Shown here piece after piece: positions 16,771 to 32,252 of a stretch of DNA of 64,000 nt (positions within the stretch are counted from its first letter, which is position 1; every line of letters starts with the position of its first letter). Source of the DNA: Melastoma dodecandrum (lineage: Eukaryota; Streptophyta; Magnoliopsida; Myrtales; Melastomataceae); contig JARUPY010000085.1 of assembly GCA_029817715.1 (NCBI GenBank), forward strand, positions 1,736,001-1,800,000. The letters run 5' to 3'. The notes under the pieces are model-generated. The model was given only the letters and a program-made list of their open reading frames with translations, was not told the DNA's origin and ran no database searches. The translations under genes and the position numbers were made by a program.

Positions 16771-19475
16771 ATGAGCTCGACTAACAACGCCCCTCCGTCG
16801 AGCTCGGCCGCTGAATCCACCGACTCTTCATCCGTCCGCCGGAATTCCAAGCGTCCCAAGTGTATCGTTTTGCTTCTCTTCTCTAAAACCTTAGCTCTCT
16901 GTGTGTGTGGGGTATTTGTTCTGCTGCTGCTGCTGCTGGCTCTCCCTTTTTTGTTGCTGGAGTTTTGCCTCTAGGTTGTGCTTGTGTTGTATCCCCATTT
17001 CTCCTCCGTCTTTATGTTTACTTTTAGTTCGATTCCCGTAAGTCCAGTTTCTTTATCTTCGGTGAACTGTGCTGCCGCCCAGGATCCCCTTCTTCGATCA
17101 CCCGACAATTCAATAACTATTGGACTTATTAATCATGTCCCTTTTTAGCTGTTTTCCCATTCGCATTTTCTGGATCAGAGCAAACAGCCTTCTTGTGTGA
17201 CATTGACATGTTGGCTGCCGACGGACTGTTATCCTCTCAGTTATGAATCATTGTTCCTCAGTTATGTGATTTCCCCGTGGCACATTCCCAGATCGCGCTT
17301 CTGTTTATCCAAGCCTTGGGGGTTTCTTTTATTTTACTTAGTGTTTTAGATTTTTTTTTTTTTTTTGTTACTAAGTTTGTTCTGCCAATCTAGACATATC
17401 CTGCTTAAGGTTTCCTTTCTATCCTGCAGACTCAAAGTTCACTCAGCAGGAGCTTCCCGCTTGCAAGCCTATTCTCACTCCACGATGGGTGAGACTCGTT
17501 GTCCATTGCCTTGCAATTTTCCTTCATTTCTTCTTCCTCGACTCTTCTTATCAGAGGAGGATTATTAATGCCTATGTGCAAACTCTCTCTCTCTCTCTCT
17601 GTGTGTGTGGTCTCTGCAGGTTATTTCAGCTTTCATGTTGGTCAGCATTGTATTTGTTCCGATCGGGGTTGCTGCTTTGTTTGCCTCCCGAGATGTGAGC
17701 TTAGACTTCACGCATAGAGATTTTATTATAATTCAATTGTTTTATTTTTCTACTAAATTACATTGTGTTTCCAGGTCATCGAGATAGTTGATCGGTACGA
17801 CTCTGTCTGTATACCTGCCAATGAGACCGATAAGGTCAAATACATACAGACACCCGGTGACAAAAATTGCAATAGAACATTGACGGCAAGCATTTTTTTT
17901 TTAATTTGGCTGCATCCTGTTTACACCATGACCCCCCGAATGCTTTACATGTATCACGATGCTGGACGGTTATGGTTTACTTGTTTGCTTTATTCAGGTG
18001 CCAAAGCATATGAAACCTCCCATCTTTGTTTACTATCAACTTGACAACTTCTACCAAAATCACCGGAGGTTTGTGCGTGCTCAACAAAACTATTGTTGTT
18101 TAGTTAATAGAGTAGAAGACTGATCATCACCTATATTTTCACATGCTTTGATTGATTTTTATTGGTCCCCGTGTAAAGGCTTCTGTGATGCTCAATTTGA
18201 CGGAAGGGTGTCCTCAGAAGCCTGCTTTAGGAAGCTTGTCCTTGTTGAAAAGTATCATTACTGTAGATACAATGCCCTTACTATTGTGATGAGGTAGTTT
18301 TCACATGGTGATCATGGATTTGCACTAATGTTTAGGTATGTGAAGAGTAGAAATGATCAACAATTGCGTGATTCCAAGGAAGCAAACTCAGTGAGTGGAT
18401 GTAAACCAGAAGATTACAACAACAATTCGGCAATTGTGCCATGCGGTCTTATTGCTTGGAGTTTATTCAATGACACTTACAGCTTCTCACGAAATAATGT
18501 TCCACTGAATGTGAGTAAGAAGGATATATCATGGAAGAGCGATAGGGAGCATAAATTTGGGAAAGATGTCTATCCTCAAAACTTTCAGAGCGGAGGTCTA
18601 ATCGGGGGTGGAAAACTCGATTCGAGCATTCCTGTAAGTCTTATCTTGCATAATGGAATTTCCAGTGGACGCTGCACAATTTCAGTTTTTACCAATTGTC
18701 CGCGGCCTTCCTCCCTTTGCTTTGAAGGGATATCTTTAGGCGTTACTCGCTTCTGTGGATTTTCATTCCCTGCTCACGATCTCATCTAATTGCGAAGCAA
18801 TTGTTCCGTCCAATTGAAATACTCACTTCCATCAGGGTTTGGTTGATTTATTCTGTTACCTTTCGGTTATGAACATTTTCCACCTGCCTAGAAATGAGCA
18901 CGGCATAGTTTTCAATTAAATGAATCTTTTGGCCCTTATGTATCAGCTGAGTGAGCAAGAAAACCTCATAGTGTGGATGAGGACCGCGGCCCTTCCTACT
19001 TTCAGGAAATTGTATGGAAGGATAGAGGTTGAGCTTCAGGAGAATGATGTAATAGACGTGACACTGGGGAACAATTACAACACTTACAGCTTTAATGGGA
19101 AGAAGAAGCTGGTTCTTTCCACAACTAGCTGGCTTGGGGGGAAGAATGATTTTCTTGGCATTGCTTATCTCACAGTTGGCGGCTTGTGCTTTTTCTTGGC
19201 AATGGTGTTCACTATCATATACCTTGTTAAGCCGAGGTGCTTACCTCTATTTGTGTTGAAATTGACTTTTTCTGTCTTACCATCTTCAATTTACCCGCAC
19301 ATTACGATGCTCGGGGAGGTTAAAATTTGTTTCTCATAACCGGATGAGATTTGCAGCCACCCTCTTATTATGTCTCAGCCGAAGTAGTTTAACGTATTTG
19401 TATGTACCTTTCCATGACAGGCAATTGGGAGACCCTTCTTACTTGTCATGGAACAGAAATCCTGGATGGCACTAG
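16771..19475 (+). CDS. ALIS: ALA-interacting subunit (LEM3/CDC50 family)
   Basis: Eight exons (16771-16861, 17430-17488, 17620-17694, 17775-17885, 17998-18068, 18336-18633, 18947-19236, 19421-19475) join in phase to 349 residues, the usual ALIS length. The protein has a Ser-rich cytosolic N-terminus, [14 protein letters not shown], a first membrane helix (about 51-73), a large lumenal domain with Cys pairs and N-glycosylation sequons such as NETD, NRTL and NDTY, then a second helix near the C-terminus ([18 protein letters not shown]). The end [15 protein letters not shown] is a family signature. CDC50 proteins are beta subunits of P4-ATPases and are needed for ER exit and activity of aminophospholipid flippases. 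The donor of intron 4 is GC rather than GT (ACG/GCAAGC). Confidence 0.94.
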
Positions 19476-20107
19476 GTGATGCTCAAGGGAAGATCCTGTG
19501 AACATGATGTTATTTCTCCGTTGGGGTAGATGAAGCATTTGCCCGTCCGTATGTCTGACTTTTAATGGCTGGGAGACTGAACAATATCTATGCCAGCACT
19601 TTGTCCCAACATGTGTGATGCTTACTAGTAACAGATGTACCAAAATCTTTTGCTTACATTTTGTAGTTTTGTTTCTCGATGACATGCAAGAATATTCCAG
19701 ACCAGGAGGCAGGCCAATGGCCTGAATCATGCAGTATGCTGGATTTGCTGCTGAGATTACAGCATTCGTGACTGAATGGATGTCAAAGATGTCTGCTAGC
19801 TAAAAACCAAGGATTAAAGGTAACAATGCAAGGTCTGATAAACTGATGATCCTGTCGCAGCTACTCTATTCAAAGGCAAAAGTTGCATTGGCTGGAGAAA
19901 AAAACCATTGATGGTCCTGAAACAGACAATCCGTAGGAAGCTAATGAAAAAAAAAAGGCTGTAAACAACCATAATAGGCAGAGAAAACAATTAGACGAGT
20001 CGATAGAATCCAAGAGAGTGAGCAGTCAGTGGTTCAATCTAATCGCCTTCTGCAGGATCAAGCACCACAAGGAGAAACCCAGATCCAGGTATCTTTGGTG
20101 TTCTACT
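19476..20107. other. Convergent intergenic region, ALIS/MTP 3' ends
   Basis: These 632 bp between two stop codons should hold both 3' UTRs. No other gene is seen. Confidence 0.55.
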
Positions 20108-21978
20108 TCAAACGCTCTTGTGCTCTGGCCTGTGAGTAAACTCAAAATCTATATGGACAAATGCTCGCTCGACCTCTGGAAGCTGCTCGAGCTTTTCTTG
20201 GAGGGTTTCACCAATGTTATGGGCTTGATTCAGGAACATATCTTCAGGCAGTACTACGTCGACCTCAACAAAGTAATGGGTACCAAAGGTGTATGCTCTC
20301 ACAGTATCGATGTGCTTGATCAGTTCATGATGATTCCAGATGAGATAGGTTAACTTAGCGATGAATTCGGGCGGGGCCGTTCTTCCAATGAGGGACCACA
20401 CGTTTTCGATGACTGTTCTTGCCCATGTTGTTATGGTGTACAGCGCTATCTGCAAAAGTAGCATCAACAGTCAATACCGGAACATCTTCCGAGCAAGTTA
20501 ATTACCCGGTGAAGCAGTTCAACTTACGATTATGGCTCCGAGGGGATCTATCCACCAGCGATATTGGATGGATAAAACAGCCGTTACCAGTCCCACGGAA
20601 TTTGTTATGACATCAAACATGTGATCTTGAGCATATGCTCTGACAATCTCATTCTTAAATCTTCTACAATAGACCATGAGACCAAACTTGATGACCGTCA
20701 CCGAAACCATAATTCCAATCATCCAAATCTCCTTTTTTCGGTCTGTATCTGGATGCGACTGCAAACGAACAACGACAGAAGGGCAAACAAGACTTGACAA
20801 TATAGTCTAGAAATTATCTTAAATTGATGGAGCTCAGAGAAACATCCATCTCCAACAGCCTAGTTGCAAGGGTGAAATCATTCTTCGACAGAAGAAGGAA
20901 TCTCGTACCTTGGAGATGATCTCACGAACAGACACCAGCAGCACTTGCAGTCCAAGGGTGGCCATAACGGAAGCGAAGACAATGATGCCCTGGACTCAGA
21001 GACCGTTCTTGCATCAGAATGAAAGCTGATTGATGAGTATGAATAAATATTCATCACCAATGGAGGGCGGGAACATACCACCGGCTGCATCCGCTTTTTG
21101 CCAATCGGGTAGTGGTAATGGTTAGGAGTTCTCATGGCATTAGAGGTGAACCAGAGGATGAAGCCAGAGAGCAGGTCCAAGAACGAATCCAAAGTGGATG
21201 CCATGACGGCTAGGGACCTGCTCTCGATTGAAGCATAGATCTTTGCGATGAAGAGCACGATGTTGGCAGTGTTGGAGATATGAACAGCGAGCCTCTCGCT
21301 CTTTGCAAGCTGCTCCATCTCGTCCTGAAGGTGGGGGAAGGGAATTATCAGATATAACTAAGGACGATCACTATGTCTATTACTGCTCGGTGGGTAATGG
21401 TAATAGAACCTCGGTCAGAGATCCAGGGAAGTTGCCGGATTCGGTCATGGTTTCCATCTCAGTGAAATCCTCGAGGAGCCTTGCCTGTTTCTTGTAGTAG
21501 TCAGCTATCTTGCGTTCCTTTCCTGGGTATTTACAGGAAGATAGAAGATCCCAAAGTGAGATGCTTGCTTGCTACGTCATCATCATCATCAACAACCAGA
21601 TTAGAGAAAAGCAGGCAACTTCATTGGAATTTGCAGGATCAGTGTGTTTTGCGGGGGCGGGAGTGTCAGTCAGACAGATGTTTCATGTAAGCATAATTAA
21701 TATACATAAAAGAGAGGGTGAGTACGGGGAGGGGGGAGGAGGCGGCGGCAGGACATGCGAGGGGAAGGGTGAGTGTTGTTGGGGTTGGGAGAGAGGCGGA
21801 AGTTGGTGAGGTTGAGGCGCCAGGCAGAGGAGTAGTCGTCGGGATCATCGCTGTGGCCGCCAAGAGGGAGGGTAGGAGGAGGCATGTCGATGTCCTGAAG
21901 ATGACGAAGATCAGGGGAGAGGAGCTCCCTCCTAGATTCCCCGATCCCACCATCTTCAATCTCCATCCCACCATTCAT
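20108..21978 (-). CDS. Metal tolerance protein, Mn-type cation diffusion facilitator (MTP9/10-like)
   Basis: Six exons on the minus strand (21978-21726, 21522-21410, 21324-21079, 20989-20909, 20758-20528, 20449-20108) join in phase to 421 residues. The cation efflux domain carries two DxxxD metal sites, DSFLD in the second membrane helix and DHMFD in the fifth. These are the signature of the Mn-CDF group; Zn-CDF proteins have HxxxD instead. The cytosolic C-terminal dimerisation domain is complete ([17 protein letters not shown] to [13 protein letters not shown]). The N-terminus is acidic and cytosolic. Proteins of this group move Mn2+ into Golgi, prevacuolar compartments or vacuole by proton antiport. 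The group MTP9/10 is favoured by the alignment of [20 protein letters not shown] and by its position next to GAPCP; the exact member is an inference. Confidence 0.92.
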
Positions 21979-23743
21979 CTCTTCTTCTTTTACTTCTTCT
22001 ACTTCTTACCCTTGGACAACAGGCTCCCCCTTTCCTCTTTTATGTAATAATCTGAAACCTCCAACCAATCAATCCATGTCTCCTCATTCTTTCTTCCAAT
22101 TTTAGTTTGAGATTATAAAATACGAGGGAATATTGGGGGGAGGGGGAGGGTTTGCTTGCATGGGATTTCCCCCTCCAAAATAAAAAATAAAAAATAAAAA
22201 AATGGGCACACGCAAATAACACCAACACTCGCTACAGCATAGAAGAAAGAAAGAGAGGAATCCCCCGAGGCTTAGGGTGGGTCGTTCGTCTGCTTCCTTT
22301 CCTCCTCCTAGCCTCGAATGCTTCTTCCTTTTTGTTTTAAACAGTAGAAATGGAATCATCACCAGGGAACGATATCCATGAATGACATGAGCGGATAATA
22401 TCATAATAGTTTGGGGGAACGAGGGCGAACTAGGTTGATTTTTATTAAAGATTATACGTGATTCTACGTCTAACATCACTTAGCCTGTTGTGTAATAATT
22501 TTTTAGCACATAAGTATTAATAATAAGTTATATATAAGTGCCCTTTGTAGAAAAAAAAAACATCGCTAGAAAAAGCACAATTAAGATGTCCTCCATGAAT
22601 GATGATGTTTACGATATACGAAGATATTACGTAAATAATAAAATAAATAAAAAAAGATCGAAATAATTTAAAATAAATTAAATAATTTGACCTTTAAAGT
22701 AAAGAAAAAGCGGGGGAGAGGGGAAAGGAAACTTACTACCCCGACACCGACCCCACCCAAAAGAGAGAGACCTTTAAAACTTGGGTAGACGTCATCATCA
22801 TCATCCTCATTCATTTCTTTTACAAATATAACAAGTAGATTGAATATTTACAAAAAAAGATAATGAACACGTTTTATAATATGAAATGAAGATGTTCAGG
22901 ATGATGCCATCGGCAAGTCCTACCTTCACCGCATAAAGAGTGTGTCCCAACATTAACCCAATACACATACGGTGGCGTGGCTTGATGATGAAATGAGAAT
23001 GCTGCCGTTGCCCCTACGTCTCTCTCTCTGTGTGTGTATGGGTAATAATAAATAATAGGGATGAAGTTTTTGCTTTTTACCTTTTCCTAACTCCAGATAA
23101 TGGCACCGCCCCCCGACGTCATCCATCACGCACGCACGCGCGTGTTCCTTGGCTCTTCCTTGGTTTTCTTCATTCATCGATCTCAATTTTCACAAACCTG
23201 CAATCAATCACCCTCACCCACTCTTTCCAACTAATCCACTTCAACCAGATTTTAAAGATGAAGCGTCACCCGGTGTCTGAACCCCCACCACCCTGCTTGA
23301 GCCCTCCAAAAGTTTGGAACTTTTCTGCTTTCCCAAAAATCCGTCCTAAAATAAAATATGCTTTAATAAAAAAAGCTTATCTTCCCAACCCCCCCCCCCC
23401 CCCCCTAAAGCAAAGTTATCAAAGGCCCAAACCCAACCCAACCCAATTTCTTAGCCCCCTTTAACCAAAGAGAGAGCAAGGAGCAGACTCACATAATGCA
23501 ATATAATTCCAACATTACGGCCAAAAACCTTCATCAGGCGGGTCTTCTTGTACATGCATTTGTTCAATTAGAACCAAGAGTCGATGAAATAAAAGGGGCA
23601 TTTTAACCCCCCCCTCTCCCTCTTGACTTGTTATTGGACTATCTATGCCACCGTAACATTCTCGGTATTAAAGGACAACAGCAGAACTTAAAAAGCACCT
23701 TCAATCTTCAGTAACTCTCTCCCAAATAAATTGATTTTGCTCC
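21979..23743. other. Intergenic region, MTP 5' end to GAPCP 3' end
   Basis: This 1.76 kb contains the MTP promoter and probably the GAPCP 3' UTR. It has AT-rich blocks near 22490-22700, an ATC repeat at about 22790-22806 and a C-tract at 23391-23405. Frames that look open at 22953-23464 are low-complexity and have no domain. Confidence 0.5.
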
Positions 23744-27541
<3,798 letters not shown>

Positions 27542-29050
27542 TGGTTTCACCAACAACCCCCGCTGCGGCTTCCCGTAAACCAACAACAGACAGAGAGAGA
27601 GAGGGAGAGGGAGGGAAAAGGTGGCGTGGACAAAATGAAGCAAAGAATCCGGGAGGAGAAAAGGTGGCCGCCCTCTCTCTCGGTCTCTCTCTTTTAAAAA
27701 TAAAACAAATGCCCTGCTTTTTTCTTTGTTTGGGGTGTGTGGTAGCGGAGTTCCTTATGACCAACCTCCCTCTTCTTCTGCCAACTCTCTCGTCTCCACC
27801 AAACCACATTTCCCTTTTGTTCTCCGCCCACCCACCCTCCCTCTGTCCCCATTCGTTTAAACCCTTTGAAAATAAAATTAAAAATAATACAAATATATAA
27901 TATAGAGAAGAGCGCATGCATACGCGTGACCTATGCCATCACGCTTCGGAATATAATTATTCCACCATAATTTTTTTTAAATAAAGTAGGTTATTGAAAT
28001 TAGGGGTTGCACGTGTGGGGCTTTAGTGTCCCTCCCATCCCGTTGTTTCAAAATAATGTTGTAACATCAAATTCACTTTACTAAAAATATTTTTAGTGTT
28101 TTGGCTACATTTTTTTTTTATATTAGTGGAGTTCATGACAGACTTACTTTTTGCGAGTCGTCTTACGAGGTTGGAAGGCTCTATGACAAGCCCACGAGCC
28201 TCAGACCTATCCCCACTACATCCCTCTGAGCCCCACTTGAAGCCTACTTCGTCGGTCCAATTTAAAGTTAAGGCCGCTTCTTGAGCTTTATTAGCCATCA
28301 TTCAAGAGACCAATCGTAAATTCAAGTAGAGTGTGTATGGTGACAAGTTTTCAAATACCCACCACTCACCCTACACCACTTAGGTGTCCTCTTTGAAAGT
28401 TAAGTTACGGTCTAGTACATATATGAGAAAAATGGGTTATTTGATTGTCCATGTCTTCGAAGTTCAGGTATAATCACAATGACCGACAACGATTCCTGTA
28501 AACGTACAATTTAGTCGATTGTTCCTTTGGCGTCTCCCTCTACGAACAAAGACTCTTTCCAATAGAAGTTGTGGCCTACATACCTCTAGTGTCAGCTGCA
28601 TCAATATGATATTATCTGTATCAGGCATTAGGAATAAAAAATTCTTGCTTGCCTTCCAAGGAGCCGGTAGAGTGATTGATGAGAATGGTTAGCCCAAATA
28701 TGGAGTCTGGTAAACATCACTTTGATTCAAATTTTCATTGGTGGGGAATTGCTTGTCATCCTCATAGTGTGCAAGTAGAACGACATTAATGTCGAATATA
28801 TTTACATCCTCTGGAACACCTTCATGTTCCTGTGGCTCTTCATGCTCTTCAATTGTGTCATGTCCCTACTCTGGTTAGTCATGTTGTGCCGGTTATCCTC
28901 TACTACATCCATACAATCGCATGGGACAGTAATCCTTCGTTAATTTGCACGTCTCACAAAAAAATGTTATGTGTCGCAACACATTTGTGTTGTTTGTCTC
29001 GGCTTAAAGATGTAAATTATATAGGCATTTTGTCTACAAAAAAAGATGAA
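27542..29050. other. GAPCP promoter side and gene-poor tract
   Basis: The first few hundred bases upstream of GAPCP are GA/CT-rich and should include its promoter. From about 28100 onward the sequence has many stops in all frames and looks like degraded repeat DNA leading into the transposase remnant. Nothing further can be assigned. Confidence 0.45.
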
Positions 29051-29490
29051 TTAGTACAATATCAATTTATCGAGAATATTCACCATTATACCCAATAAAT
29101 GAAGATCCTAGGTTCGAATCACGAATTGCATTTAGCAAATGAGATAACTTGCCATACTATTCCCCCATCAACATACTCCATTGAAATTGCTTTCTCTTCG
29201 CCTCCCACACTCTTCTCCTAGGTACATCATATTCATACTTTTCCTTAATGATATTAAGAAGAAATGCAACCTTAATGTAAGGAGTTTCCTTTACAATTTG
29301 TGTGAATAATAATTCCATGAAATTAGAATCTAAGCGCTCATGATCGCAAGTTTAAATCAAATTAAGACAAATGTGGCACCTGACTATTATTACCTTAAAC
29401 TCATCATCACATTAACTTTGTATAACTCGTAATCTCCACTTGCACCCCTTGTCACAATCATAACAAAATAGAGGCCACAACTTCGTTGTA
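29050..29490 (-). mobile_element. Degraded Mutator-like (MULE/MuDR) transposase fragment
   Basis: Reading the minus strand from about 29460 downward gives CDKGCKWRLRVIQ, then DEFKVIIVRCHICLN, a stop, LDSNFMELLFTQIVKETPYI, VAFLLNIIKEKYEYDVPRRR, VWEAKRK, and after another break YGKLSHLLNAIRDSNLGSSF. This order (zinc-binding CxxGC-W-R segment, histidine/cysteine pair, helical region with W-AK-K, then a Y..L..LL.A..DSNPG segment) is that of the plant MuDR transposase N-terminal domain. At least three stops or frame breaks interrupt it. No catalytic domain, terminal inverted repeats or target duplications were found, so this is an isolated relic. Confidence 0.68.
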
Positions 29491-30381
29491 TATTCAACTA
29501 TTTAATAATTGAAGTAGTTCTATATGTGATATTTATTCATTACAAAGATGAGTATTTTCTTGTCCTTAAATCTCATACTCGAGTTATCATGGATAATGTT
29601 TCTCTTTTCTCCTAATCGACCCTTAGTCACCGTTCCGTTTTGCAAAGCAAAACATAGATATCTTTCCCTAAGCCTAACATATAAATCCAACGAAGTTCTA
29701 CTCTAAAAGTAATTAACTATAAAAAGAGTAAATCATTTATATTTATATACAAGCTTGGAAGCTCCTACGCAAATGTGAAACCTTGCAAACTCATCTTCAC
29801 TCCGGAAAACATGCATCTTTGTAGTTGCTTTGATATGATGCCGTGGCCGAGCGGATGTACGTTTGATCAGGGCAGGTCCACCAGCGGACCAGTTGGTCGG
29901 GGAATAATATGGTATTCACCCCACAACACGATCGCCTGATTAGCCTAGTAAGTAGCGCCGCCCGAGCACAAGTCAACAAAATATCACCAATTAGTTTCCG
30001 CTGGTTAGATTAGACCATATTACCAGTCGACGTCTTTCTCCTCTAATTTTTTAGGGGTGGTTGGGTTAAGGAGTGGGGTCCAGCCCGGTCGTTGGTGTCA
30101 TGGGTTTTAAAAAGAGGAAAGGGGGAAAGGGTGTGTGTCAGGGCATCGTCGTCAAGAGCAAGAACACCAGGGGAGTTGCTTCTCCCCAAAACTGAAATGA
30201 AAATGCTGGCCAGTCCCCGCCTCATGGAGGGTGTCAAAGAGCGGATCCATCTCCTCCCCCCCAGCAGCACTCTCTTTTAGCTTTTGTTCCGGTTCAGGGC
30301 CAACCCCAAAATCAACAGGCCCGTTCGGCCTGCCTTTGTTTGATTGGGCTTTTTGGATTTCTCCTTTTCACTCTCTCACTA
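29491..30381. other. Intergenic region upstream of the methyltransferase pseudogene
   Basis: No gene is supported here. A short tRNA-like word (GTGGCCGAGCGG at about 29842-29853) is not followed by a cloverleaf. The part after 30100 is GC-richer and may be the old promoter and leader of the broken gene downstream. Confidence 0.4.
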
Positions 30382-31622
30382 ATGTCGATGCGACTGCTGC
30401 TGCTGCCTCCCGCCACTGCTCTTTGGCATTCCTAGTGGGGACGTCCCTCGTAACATCTCCCTGTCCTCTCCCTCCGCCCGTCTCAGCCCCTACCATCCCT
30501 CCCTGGTAATTTTGTTAGGTTCCCCCCCCCCCCCACTTCCCTCCCTTCCCCGCCAGGTTTAGTGGACGATGATGCATTCGTTGGCTACATTAGCTGTCGG
30601 AACAAGGCCGCTGATGTTGCTCCTTCGTGCGTCCTCTTCCCCCCCAATTCTCCTCCTACGTTTCTAGATTTTCTGCCGTTTCCCTTTTACTTCATCGGTC
30701 GATGCCACTCGCGGCAATGGCTATGATACCTTGTCCATGCTCCACTTGATCTCAGACCATTCATCCCGTGGTCGTGTCTATGGCATGGATATCCAGGAGG
30801 ACACCCTCCGCTCAAGTCTCACCTGCTGCAACAATCCCACTCCCCCGAGGAGGTGAGCCCCGATACCGGTCCCTTTTATCCCAGCTCCAAACTCAGTTAT
30901 TTGTGTTTTCCTATTGTTGATTCCATTTGCGTTGCTTTTCCGCTGGAGCTTGTTAGGCTGTTTCCATTAATGTCATAGCAGGATGGAGGAGGTAATCCCT
31001 ACTAATGCTTCTGTCAGGTGATCTCCCTGCTTGTCTGCGTTTATATTTATTCCTCCCCTGAAGGAAAAAAAAAACAAAGTGATGCCTTGTTTTAATAGGC
31101 TTGTGGTGTTCAACCTGGGATACCTCCCTGGTGGCGATAAGTCAATAATTACAAAGGCAGGAACCAACTCTCTTAGCTCTGGAGGCTGCCGGGAGACCTG
31201 TGGAATCGGGAGGGCTTATCAGTGTCCTGGTATATGTCGGACATCCTGGAGGGAGGTGATGTACTATTCTGGTTTATCTTTATCTGGTGGTTTGTAGCTT
31301 ATGACCACCACGCAATCCTGATGTGATTTAAAGCCATTGGCATGACTTGGATGTTTCTTTTTTGCCTGCAGCACCTGCTAATGGGGACTCTTGAAATATA
31401 TCAGCATCCCTTTCCACTTCTCCTAAAAGAATAGATCGTTCTCACTTCTTCTCCCATCCTTTACTGACCCTATCGGTTGGCTTTGATCCTGTTACAGGGA
31501 AGAGTACGATACTGTGCAGTCTTTTTCTTCAAGCCTGTGAACTGATGATTGGAATTGCTGCAAGCTCTGAACCGTGAATCGACCCTCCTCGGCTCCCATC
31601 CTAGTTTCTATTAACAAAAGAT
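30382..31622 (+). pseudogene. Broken SAM-dependent (rRNA-type) methyltransferase gene
   Basis: Exon-like blocks keep family order and intron borders: VDDDAFVGYISCRNKAADVA (from about 30560), VDATRGNGYDTLSMLHLISD and GRVYGMDIQED (30699-30852), RMEEVIPTNASVR (about 30980-31017), [18 protein letters not shown] (from 31099) and EEYDTVQSFSSSL through NRPSSAPILVSINKR (31498-31622). These match the YtqB-like class I methyltransferases of plants. Lesions: the segment before VDAT that should carry the W...GDT strand is missing, with no usable acceptor; the binding-loop Cys (usual DATCGNG) is Arg; one base is missing near 30817; one base is extra near 31165; TGA stops lie at 31538 and 31568; a candidate leader ATG at 30382 meets a stop at 30433. 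Introns are kept, so this is a decayed gene and not a retrocopy. Confidence 0.82.
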
Positions 31623-32252
31623 TATACTGGGTTAATCGTTTTCCTCTTCAACAGGCTTATCAGGGCTTTATTTGGCTGCTTCAAAGTCTGAACGACACCC
31701 CCCTTACAGTTTCCAGAAAGAGGACCACCTTTGGAGTATTTGTCCTCATTACAGAAAGAAAGCTGACATCTTCCGATGACCAGTAATGACATATCCCTTT
31801 TTTGCCTTCTCGGCAGTGATGTTTGTATGAATCCGGCAATAGATGACTGCAGTTCGGTATAATGACTATTCAATCTCAGTCCAGCTTCATCTCTAAGGCA
31901 CTGCTTCAAAGAGATTGGCAAGCAAGCGCGGTAGGCATCTTTCAGATATTGTTTACTACACCCACCAACATAGGTGGAAAGAAAGATATTTGGAGGTCTT
32001 GTGCTTGCCAGAGGAGAGGAAGGCATAAATACAAGTATCAACTTTCTTCCAACATCAATAGCGATGGTGAACTTATGACGCAGAAGCATTACAATGCCAA
32101 CTTGGAGCTCCCTTCTGTTGGTCGGACACTTCATGGCAAAAGTGAGGACCTATTACCATACAATCTCTCATGCCGCCATAGGCAGGCCCTGATGCAAGCA
32201 CCACCAAATCCTCAGGATTTCATCGGGTGTCCCCTGATGGAAATCACATATC
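31623..32252. other. Intergenic region between methyltransferase pseudogene and STR1
   Basis: The 630 bp between convergent units should contain the STR1 3' UTR and the remains of the pseudogene 3' end. Open frames on both strands lack domains and splice logic. Confidence 0.5.

Noticed and set aside
23030..23464. 144-codon plus-strand frame
   Set aside because: It is Pro-rich and low-complexity, spans the C-tract at 23391 and has no domain, splice support or homolog I recognise.
29842..29900. tRNA-like start GTGGCCGAGCGG
   Set aside because: It resembles the D-arm of Ser/Leu tRNAs, but no anticodon stem, T-arm (GGTTCGAATCC type) or acceptor pairing follows within tRNA length.
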